DNA of 11,628 bases, from positions 1 through 11,628 of the forward strand of contig CANREU010000033.1 of the NCBI GenBank assembly GCA_947629725.1, written 5' to 3'. How positions within the stretch are numbered: the stretch's first letter is position 1; every line of letters begins with the position of its first letter. This DNA comes from an uncultured Clostridia bacterium. GTDB taxonomy: Bacteria > Bacillota > Clostridia > Christensenellales > Borkfalkiaceae. A model generated the notes under the pieces. The model ran no database searches, was not told the DNA's origin, and saw nothing but the letters and a program-made list of their open reading frames with translations. Both the position numbers and the translations under genes were made by a program. Of the stretch, positions 6,583 through 11,628 are shown piece by piece.

Positions 6583-7030
6583 GAACTTGTCCCTCGCCCT
6601 TCCCTCGTCCACCGCGTCATCCTGAGCCGACCGAGCAGGAATAAAAACGCAAAAGCCTATCGTGCGAAGGATCCCGAAGTACGAAGTCCGTCTATTTGTT
6701 TTGAGATTCCTCACGTCCGTTCGGAATGACGTAGTGGGAACCGTTCGGAATGAGGAGAACTTGCCCTCGCCCTCCGTGGGGGGGCGAGGGGTAGGGGTGC
6801 GGGGGGTAGAAAAGCGTGTTTTCCCGACGCGCTATAAAATACGTCACCCTGCCCCGCCCGCACGCTATGATCGCTATCGAAGGGCGGCACGAGCCATAGG
6901 CGAAGTAACTTGTCGAAGAGTGTCCGCATTGTAATAAGGTCATGTTTCGACTACGCTCAACATGACGTATTTGTATGGCGTCGCGTAAAACCTACTCTCT
7001 CGTGGGCGAGGGGTAGGGGTGTGTGCCGCA

Positions 7031-7067
7031 AAAAGATGCGCCGCGGCACCGCCGCGGCGCATCTTTT
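7031..7067. terminator. 17-bp stem terminator, probably bidirectional
   Basis: A perfect inverted repeat: 7031-7047 pairs with 7051-7067 around the loop acc. Both ends are A/T tracts (aaaa at 7031-7034, tttt at 7064-7067), giving a U-run in either direction. It would terminate the minus-strand LRR gene, whose stop codon (7066-7068) is partly inside the stem, and is also the only strong terminator-like stem for plus-strand transcripts leaving ddl. Confidence 0.85.
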
Positions 7068-10000
7068 ATCCGTTTTTGCGTTTCCACTCGTAGTTGAGAT
7101 AGGTATTTGTGAGGAATTTTGCGGCGGTGGAGGACTTTTGCAGATCTTTCGGCGAGAGGTCCTCCTCGCCCAACAAATAGCTGCTGCCGTCTATGTGCCA
7201 GCCCGCCGTCTCCTCAAACGTAACATTTTTCAGCAAGGGGCAATTGGCGAATGCATCTTCCCCGATCGTTTCCACGCTGCGCGGGAGCGTGATGGAAGTT
7301 ATGCTGCATCCATTGAATGCCCCCCTTCCGATCGTCTTCAATCCGCTGCCGAACGTAATGCTTTCGAGTACCGGGCAATCCGCGAACGCTCCCTCTCCGA
7401 TCGTCACAAGGCTATTGGGAAGGACAATGCTTGTAAGTTCATGGTGCTGGCTGAACAACCAAAAGGCATTCTCTGCGATCGTCTTTGTCCCCGCGCGGAC
7501 GGAGTAGCTACCCGAGAGCGAGTCGTTCGCTTTGATGAGATGATTTCCGACATAGAGCACGGCGCCGCCGTCCCAATTTTTCGGATCGTTGTAATAGGGT
7601 GTGTATTCCACCGCATACTGCCCGATGGAGGTCACGCTGTCGGGGAAGGAGATGTCCGTGAGTGCTTCGCACTCCATAAATGCGGCCCCACCGATCGTGA
7701 GGACGCCGTTTTCTATCGTCACGCTTTCGAGCGCGCTGCAACCCTCAAATGCACTTGCACCGACGGAGCCGACACTTCCGGGGATCGTCACGCTCGTAAG
7801 CTCGGGGCAGGCTTGAAATGCACACAATCCGATCGAGGTGACATCGCTCTCGATCGTGAGCGTCGCAAGGGCAGTGCAAAGACTGAAGGCGTAGTCTCCG
7901 ATCTCACCGTTTTGAATGACGGCGGTCAAAAGGCTTTCGCAATTATAGAACGCGCTGTCCCCGATGGTCTCCACGCTGTGCGGAAGCTCGATCTCCGTGA
8001 GGTTGGACCCGAAGAAGGCGCTGTCCCCGATCGAGGTCACACTCTCGGGGATCGTAATGTTTTCGATCCCGCAACCGTAAAAAGCGTAGCCTCCGATCTG
8101 CGTCACGCTTGGAAGAACGGTCACCTCTCTTTCGATCCTCTGCGGCACCGCGAGAATGACGGTCTTCTCTTTGTTGTAGAGAATGCCGTCCTCCGAAGAG
8201 AGGAAGGGGTTGTCGCCGGAGATCGTGAGGCTCGTAAGGTTTCTGCAATTGCTGAAAGCGCCGTCGGTGACGGACTTGGTGTCCGCGTGCAGGGTGTAGG
8301 CGCCCATGAGTGCGTTCCGTGCACTATACAGGTGCCCGCCGATATAGAGGACGTCCCCGTCCCAATTGTCCTCGTTCTGAATGTAGGCGGTATTTTGGAA
8401 GGCGTCCCGCTCGATGGAGGTGACTCCCTCGGGGAACTCGAAGGAGGCGGGAATGCGGGAGGGGATATAGGTGTGCCAAACGCCCGCCTCGTCGACCTCC
8501 GCGATCTTGCTCGCCCGGATGCCGTCCTCCTCCGCCTGCACGGTGTAGGAACCGTATGCGTCCGACCAACTCACGGAGAAGACCCCGTTTTCGCAGGAGG
8601 GCGTGAGACCTTCGGTGGCAAGGGGACCGTTCCGATAGCTCCCGTCCGTATAGTCCACGCGGAGGGTGTAGTTTTCGCCTGCGCGGTAGTCGACTATGGT
8701 ATACGCGTCCTCCGCGCCCGTGCGGTCGACGATATACCCGATGGAGCTGTTCGCGCCCACGGTATGGGTGAGTTCGAGGTTTTTCGTCTCCTTCTTCTCC
8801 TCCCCCGAGACGCGGTAGCGGGTATCGAAGAGGACGGACTGCACCGTCTCCTCCGCAAAGGTCACGGAGATGCGCTTAAACGTCTTTTCATTCATTTCCG
8901 CCTCGAGCTTTTCGGCCTGCTGCATGAGTTTCTCGAGCCCCTGCAGATCTCCCTTTTCGAGGGCGGTCTCCGCCTGCTTTTCGAGGTCGGCAGACTTCTT
9001 TGCATAGGAGAGGTAGTCATCATCGTACCAATTCCACTCGGTGCTCTCCTTGCCGTCGTAGGGCTCGCCGAGAAGTTTTACGACCCGCTCCTGCGTGTCG
9101 CCGAGCTTGATCTTTTCCACATACCCGATACGGAAATGGTTGGAGAGAATGGGTACGAGAATGGAGATGACGACCGCGATCGCAACGAGGAGGGCGGCGG
9201 CGCCGATGAGGAAGTAGCTATTGGTATCGAGCCAAGCAAGGGTCTTGGAATATCCCTCTTTGCCCTTGTCGTAGTTGCGCTTTTGGTATTTGTAGACGAC
9301 CTTCGCCTTGCGCTTTGCGCCCTTTGCGGGGGCCACGGGAGCTTGGTGGGTCGCTTGGAACTCCTCCCGCTTCCTTTTCCTTTCCTCCGCGGCAGCGGCG
9401 CGCTTTTCTTCCTCTGCCCGATCGGCTGCCGCTACTGCGGCGTTCTTTTTGAGGAGAAGGGCGAAAAGAAACCCGCCTGCCGTAAAGAGCAAAAAGAGGA
9501 TGGAGAACACGAGGAAGCAAACGGGGCAGGCACCCGCCTTCAGAATGCCCGCGCCCTCATCGAATTTTTTGACCTCGGCGATCATCACGCTTGCGAGAAT
9601 GAGGAAGACGAGGTAGAGTACCCCGCATAGGACGGGAGACAGGAGCTCCGCCTTCTTTACGCCGAAGAGCTTCAGAAGGAAGGACCCCGCCGCCGCGCCG
9701 AGGGCGAGGAGGGCAAAGACGAGAAGGGCGATCGCACAGCCCTGCACGGCGGGGATCTCGCTCCCCTTAAACACGGTGTAGCCCGTCTCGGAGAAGTCGC
9801 CGAAGAGAGCGGTCGAGGCCTTCGCCACGGGCCCTATGAGGAAGAGGAAGGAGAGGAGCCCGAAGAGGGCGAGGAGCGCCTCGGGAAGAAGACGCAGGCA
9901 CTTTGCGAGGAAGACGGGTACCATGCTCGGCTTCTTTGCGGCCTTCTCCGCAACGGGCGCGGGGGCTGCGGGCGCCGTCTGCCCCGCGGGAGCCTGCGGA

Positions 10001-10179
10001 ACGGGCTGTGCGGGCGCGGACTTTTGGTAGAAGGAATACCCGCACTCGTTGCAGAACTTTGCGCTGCCTTCGAGCTTTGCGCCGCACTGCGGGCAGGTCT
10101 TTTCCTCGGCGTACTTCTCGCCGCACTCGGGGCAGAATTTCCCCTCGAATTCCGTGCCGCATTTGGGACATTTGTGCAT
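7066..10179 (-). CDS. Zinc-ribbon, multi-TM, BspA-type LRR surface protein
   Basis: A 1037-residue protein of unknown function. Two zinc ribbons open it, CPKC...CPEC (4-19) and CPQC...CNEC (29-46), then a Pro/Ala-rich linker (53-85). Hydrophobic helices lie near 89-116, 145-172, 181-203, 214-243 and 321-347. The segment 244-320 is basic and charged, consistent with a cytoplasmic loop. After the last helix comes a BamE/SmpA-like stretch, IKLGDTQERVVKLLGEP (357-373), interrupted by a coiled-coil-like insert (396-432), then about 13 LRR_5 units of 22-23 residues (585-985) with the recurring pattern I-P-x-S-V-T-S-I-G-x-x-A-F. By the positive-inside rule the ribbons are inside and the LRRs outside. 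A NWDG...LY segment followed by one LRR occurs twice (605-650 and 868-920). The ATG at 10179 has cggaggtg upstream. LRR_5 domains often mediate adhesion, but no ligand can be inferred. Confidence 0.88.
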   Translation of the reverse strand: MHKCPKCGTEFEGKFCPECGEKYAEEKTCPQCGAKLEGSAKFCNECGYSFYQKSAPAQPVPQAPAGQTAPAAPAPVAEKAAKKPSMVPVFLAKCLRLLPEALLALFGLLSFLFLIGPVAKASTALFGDFSETGYTVFKGSEIPAVQGCAIALLVFALLALGAAAGSFLLKLFGVKKAELLSPVLCGVLYLVFLILASVMIAEVKKFDEGAGILKAGACPVCFLVFSILFLLFTAGGFLFALLLKKNAAVAAADRAEEEKRAAAAEERKRKREEFQATHQAPVAPAKGAKRKAKVVYKYQKRNYDKGKEGYSKTLAWLDTNSYFLIGAAALLVAIAVVISILVPILSNHFRIGYVEKIKLGDTQERVVKLLGEPYDGKESTEWNWYDDDYLSYAKKSADLEKQAETALEKGDLQGLEKLMQQAEKLEAEMNEKTFKRISVTFAEETVQSVLFDTRYRVSGEEKKETKNLELTHTVGANSSIGYIVDRTGAEDAYTIVDYRAGENYTLRVDYTDGSYRNGPLATEGLTPSCENGVFSVSWSDAYGSYTVQAEEDGIRASKIAEVDEAGVWHTYIPSRIPASFEFPEGVTSIERDAFQNTAYIQNEDNWDGDVLYIGGHLYSARNALMGAYTLHADTKSVTDGAFSNCRNLTSLTISGDNPFLSSEDGILYNKEKTVILAVPQRIEREVTVLPSVTQIGGYAFYGCGIENITIPESVTSIGDSAFFGSNLTEIELPHSVETIGDSAFYNCESLLTAVIQNGEIGDYAFSLCTALATLTIESDVTSIGLCAFQACPELTSVTIPGSVGSVGASAFEGCSALESVTIENGVLTIGGAAFMECEALTDISFPDSVTSIGQYAVEYTPYYNDPKNWDGGAVLYVGNHLIKANDSLSGSYSVRAGTKTIAENAFWLFSQHHELTSIVLPNSLVTIGEGAFADCPVLESITFGSGLKTIGRGAFNGCSITSITLPRSVETIGEDAFANCPLLKNVTFEETAGWHIDGSSYLLGEEDLSPKDLQKSSTAAKFLTNTYLNYEWKRKNG

Positions 10180-10184
10180 AGAAA

Positions 10185-10191
10185 CACCTCC
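10185..10191 (-). promoter_or_regulatory. Ribosome binding site of the LRR gene
   Basis: GGAGGTG on the minus strand, five bases from the ATG at 10179. It fixes the start at the first zinc ribbon; the open frame continues upstream to 10320, but that part is the structured leader and encodes no recognisable protein. Confidence 0.9.
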
Positions 10192-10212
10192 GTAAAAATG
10201 GGCGGGCGTAAG

Positions 10213-10239
10213 AAAAAGGCGCTCCAATGAAGGAGCGCC
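10213..10239 (-). terminator. Terminator inside the LRR gene leader
   Basis: On the minus strand ggcgctcc and ggagcgcc (8 bp, plus coordinates 10232-10239 and 10218-10225) flank a 6-base loop and are followed by five U (10217-10213). It lies between the predicted promoter and the ribosome binding site, so it can only act as an attenuator of its own gene, not as the end of an upstream one; the peptidase gene has its own terminator at 10387-10410. Confidence 0.82.
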
Positions 10240-10350
10240 CGCATTTGAGTATCCCTCATTGTGACCGCACAATGTTTCACACATGGAAAATAGGATACAC
10301 CGAATGCCCGGTATAGCCATGTGCGAAACAATTATTTACATTGTGCGGCG
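10213..10350 (-). promoter_or_regulatory. Structured leader, candidate novel riboswitch or attenuator
   Basis: From the predicted start near 10350 the minus-strand RNA folds at once. P1 pairs 10348-10340 with 10273-10265 (ccgcacaat/attgtgcgg). P2 pairs 10329-10317 with 10286-10274 (13 bp, one G-U). P3 pairs 10315-10310 with 10301-10296 (one U-G). A 10-base A/U-rich bulge (10339-10330) separates P1 and P2. The 3' strand of P1 can instead form a 7-bp hairpin with the next segment (10274-10268 with 10263-10257). That segment can also pair with the terminator's 5' side and loop (10261-10253 with 10233-10225, 9 bp with one G-U). The choices are mutually exclusive, as in a termination switch. The core does not match the FMN, T-box, SAM, cobalamin, cyclic-di-GMP or ZTP patterns I know. 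Ligand or protein effector is unknown. Confidence 0.6.
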
Positions 10351-10356
10351 AAATTC

Positions 10357-10385
10357 AGTATAGCACACTTCTCAACAAAATGCAA
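10357..10385 (-). promoter_or_regulatory. Promoter of the LRR gene
   Basis: On the minus strand TTGCAT (10385-10380), a 17-base spacer and TATACT (10362-10357), with TG one base before the -10 box (extended -10). Transcription should start near 10350, just at the first base-paired position of the leader hairpin, leaving a leader of about 170 bases. Confidence 0.8.
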
Positions 10386-10386
10386 C

Positions 10387-10410
10387 AAAAAAATCCCGCC
10401 CTTCGGCGGG
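10387..10410 (-). terminator. Terminator of the YugP-like peptidase gene
   Basis: On the minus strand cccgcc-gaag-ggcggg (10410-10395) is followed by one A and seven U (10393-10387). It begins ten bases after the stop codon and ends just before the -35 box of the LRR gene. Confidence 0.92.
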
Positions 10411-10419
10411 AAAAGGAAG

Positions 10420-11139
10420 TCAGTTCCTCCGTCTCAAAAAAGAGAGGGCAATCGTGAGGAAGCGCAGGAAGTAGACAAAGGAGATGAGGAGGGAGGCGAC
10501 GTAGGTGAGGGCGGCGGCGGAGAGCACCTTTTTTGCCCCCGTGAGCTCCTCCGCGGAGAGGACGCCGTCCTCCACGAGCATCTTTTTCGCCCTGTTCGAG
10601 GCGTTGAATTCTACGGGCAGGGTCGCGAGCATAAAGAGAGAGGAGAGCCCGTAGAGCCCGATGCCGAGGTATACCACCCACTGCCCCACGGGATAGGGCG
10701 CGGTGTACCAAAGGAGGTCGAGAAGGACCCCCACGATCACGACGGGCAGCGCGAGCCGCGAGCCGATATTGGCGATGGGTACGAGAAAACTGCGGAATTT
10801 GTAGGGGAGATAGCCCGTTTTCTTCTGCATTACGTGCCCGACTTCGTGCGCCGCCACGGCGACGGCCGCCACCGACGCCGAGCCGAAGGTGCCCGCCGAG
10901 AGGTTGACCTGTTCATGCACGGGGTCGTAGTGGTCGGTGAGCCGCCCGCCCACGCGGTTTACGGCGATCTGCACCCCGCGTTTTCTCATGAGGCGGACAG
11001 CGGCGTCGTACCCCGTCATGCAGGAGCGGTTTGGGACCTTGTCGTAGGCGGCGTATGTGGAATTGACCCTCGCGCTCGCCCATGCGGAGAGGGCGAGGAA
11101 GGGGAGCAGGATGAGAAGAAAGAGGAAATAATAATACAT
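10420..11139 (-). CDS. yugP: YugP-family membrane zinc metallopeptidase
   Basis: Integral-membrane zinc metallopeptidase of the B. subtilis YugP family (Zn_peptidase_2), 239 residues, close to the family's usual length. An N-terminal hydrophobic helix (2-22) is followed by NRSCMTGYDAAVRLM (37-51), LTDHYDP (67-73), and a hydrophobic helix carrying the zinc motif HEVGH at 98-102, where His98 and His102 bind zinc and Glu99 is catalytic. The family segment LPVEFNASNRA (174-184) probably supplies the third ligand, Glu177. More helices lie at about 128-145, 153-173 and 205-233. The ATG at 11139 has gaggtgat (11150-11143) just upstream. The frame is open to 11358, but upstream codons are repeat-derived. 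It faces the same way as the LRR gene and is separated from it by a terminator. The physiological substrate of this family is not known to me. Confidence 0.92.
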   Translation of the reverse strand: MYYYFLFLLILLPFLALSAWASARVNSTYAAYDKVPNRSCMTGYDAAVRLMRKRGVQIAVNRVGGRLTDHYDPVHEQVNLSAGTFGSASVAAVAVAAHEVGHVMQKKTGYLPYKFRSFLVPIANIGSRLALPVVIVGVLLDLLWYTAPYPVGQWVVYLGIGLYGLSSLFMLATLPVEFNASNRAKKMLVEDGVLSAEELTGAKKVLSAAALTYVASLLISFVYFLRFLTIALSFLRRRN

Positions 11140-11157
11140 TCTATCACCTCTATTTTT

Positions 11158-11163
11158 ATTGTA
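11158..11163 (-). promoter_or_regulatory. Probable -10 box of the peptidase gene
   Basis: TACAAT on the minus strand, with transcription expected near 11151, giving a very short leader that still contains the ribosome binding site (11150-11143). No clear -35 box lies 16-18 bases upstream; the nearest T-rich stretch is gttaaa. Weak call. Confidence 0.45.
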
Positions 11164-11349
11164 CCGCGATCGGCGGGGTTTTAACCGCCCGCCCGCTTTT
11201 TTGTTTGCGGATCCGTTTTCCGCTCCCGCCCCCCTCGGGGGTGCGGGGGCAAAGCTGCCCCCTTTGAAGGTGCCGAAGGCATGCCTTGCGCTGGGCGGCT
11301 CCCCCGCTTGCGGGGGTGGTGGGGGTCGCCCACGGTGTTCCGAAAGAGA

Positions 11350-11391
11350 AAGATTCACTCACTCCGCCTACGGCTCCGTTCGGAATGAGGG
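11350..11391. repeat. 42-bp dispersed repeat, copy 3
   Basis: Identical to 184-225 and 6541-6582, in the same orientation as both. Confidence 0.85.
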
Positions 11392-11500
11392 GAAACTGTC
11401 CTCGCCCCCCCAATCAACCCCTTGCCCACCCCTTGAGGGGTGGGTGGCTCGCCGCTTTCGCGGCGAGACAGAAGGGGTGTTGCTTGGACGTGCCGAACAC

Positions 11501-11583
11501 CCCCTCCGTCACGGCAAGGGCAGCCGTGACAGCTCCCCCTCAAGGTGGCGCCAAGAGAAGGCGGAGCGAAAGCCCCCTCCGTG
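11501..11583. repeat. gtcac-hairpin repeat module, right-edge copy
   Basis: Same order of blocks as 6384-6455: ccccctcc, a hairpin (gtcacggc 11508-11515 with gccgtgac 11523-11530), agctccccc, aaggtgg, gaaagccccctccgtggg. The hairpin is longer than in the other copy, with complementary changes that keep it paired. Confidence 0.7.
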
Positions 11584-11628
11584 GGCCTTCCATATGGCTT
11601 TCGGGAAAAGGCGCCGTATGATGTTGCG

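Larger units (their letters stand above)
6218..7030. repeat. Gene-free repeat cluster between convergent genes
   Basis: No credible gene in about 800 bases between the ends of ddl and the LRR gene. The stretch is a patchwork of repeats. It holds a 24-base unit at 6277-6300 shared with 81-104, a cttccccc-tttt-gggggaag hairpin at 6323-6342 without a T-run, and a gtcac-ttc-gtgac module at 6384-6455 shared with the right edge of the window. It also holds the 42-base repeat at 6541-6582, a partial second copy of its right half at 6731-6765, sequences of the type CATCCTGAG...GAAGGATCCC around 6617-6680, and a gtcatgt/acatgac inverted repeat at 6939-6966. G-rich tracts of the form gggcgaggggtaggggtg recur at about 6781-6800 and 7001-7020. 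Open frames here only follow these repeats. Confidence 0.8.
11164..11628. repeat. Gene-free repeat cluster at the right edge
   Basis: No credible gene is visible. The stretch contains many short hairpins: cccccgc-tt-gcggggg near 11301-11316, ccacccc-ttga-ggggtgg at 11427-11444, ctcgccgc-tttc-gcggcgag at 11448-11467 and gtcacggc-aagggca-gccgtgac at 11508-11530. It includes a 42-base repeat copy, a diverged copy of the 6277-6300 unit around 11273-11292, and the gtcac-hairpin module at 11501-11583. The segment cttgcgggggtggtgggg resembles bases 12-29 at the left edge, so both ends of the window lie in the same repeat type. Confidence 0.75.

Noticed and set aside
6910..9630. 906-residue plus-strand open frame opposite the LRR gene
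   Set aside because: It lies antisense to a gene with clear zinc-ribbon and LRR motifs. It has no ribosome binding site of note, begins inside a repeat, and its composition mirrors the LRR codons.
10180..10320. N-terminal extension of the LRR protein
   Set aside because: It would cover the structured leader, terminator and ribosome binding site. The start next to GGAGGTG gives the canonical zinc-ribbon N-terminus.
10265..10348. Leader palindrome as a MITE-like mobile element
   Set aside because: No flanking duplication is visible, no second copy occurs in the window, and its 5' end coincides with the predicted transcription start. A genome search could still revive this.
10213..10350. Leader as a T-box or a known metabolite riboswitch
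   Set aside because: I see no T-box tgg-type antiterminator motif and no core of the known classes I can recall. It also lacks aminoacyl-tRNA synthetase or biosynthetic genes downstream.
11140..11358. N-terminal extension of the YugP-like peptidase
   Set aside because: The extra residues are Pro/Arg-rich and come from intergenic repeats; a good ribosome binding site precedes the ATG at 11139.
1..11628. CRISPR array, tRNA, rRNA, transposase or phage gene
   Set aside because: The repeats are not evenly spaced with unique spacers, no cloverleaf or rRNA segment was recognised, and no mobile-element protein motif is present.

Overview
The window looks like a GC-rich, low-redundancy chromosome segment from an anaerobic Firmicutes-type bacterium, most likely an uncultured gut Clostridia (inference). 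Supporting signs are the Gram-positive style Shine-Dalgarno sites (GGAGGT), an FMN riboswitch controlling an ECF-type riboflavin S component, a tsaE-tsaB-rimI operon, a YugP-type membrane zinc peptidase, a zinc-ribbon/BspA-type LRR protein, and gene-poor gaps filled with palindromic intergenic repeats typical of such genomes. I cannot name the genus from sequence alone.

Layout. 1-420: no gene; shuffled fragments of dispersed palindromic repeats. 421-574: FMN riboswitch with its terminator, controlling ribU (617-1363). A strong sigma-A type promoter at 1378-1406 then starts a tightly overlapped plus-strand operon: tsaE, tsaB, rimI, an alpha/beta hydrolase and a membrane-anchored MurF-like ligase, followed 58 bases later by a D-Ala-D-Ala ligase family gene (ddl, ending 6217). 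6218-7030: no gene; dense repeats between convergent genes, closed by a 17-bp stem terminator. 7066-10179 (minus): a 1037-residue zinc-ribbon, multi-TM, extracellular LRR protein, preceded by a roughly 170-nt structured leader with a terminator. 10420-11139 (minus): YugP-family membrane zinc metallopeptidase. 11164-11628: again repeats without a gene.

How the genes work together. TsaE and TsaB belong to the t6A37 tRNA modification machinery, with RimI as the usual operon companion; tsaD, the catalytic partner, is not in the window. The operon then runs without a gap into cell-wall genes: a Mur ligase whose soluble UDP-binding N-domain is replaced by about five membrane helices, and a Ddl-type ligase that would make the D-Ala-D-Ala dipeptide a MurF enzyme adds. 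RibU is independently tuned by flavin.

Most interesting items: (1) the leader of the LRR gene, which starts almost exactly at its predicted transcription start with a long hairpin and holds mutually exclusive pairings plus a terminator, so it reads like an undescribed attenuator or riboswitch; (2) the membrane-embedded MurF-like ligase without a UDP-binding domain; (3) an apparently leaderless tsaE transcript with a dyad around its -10 box; (4) a 42-bp repeat present in three identical copies, one in each gene-free gap.
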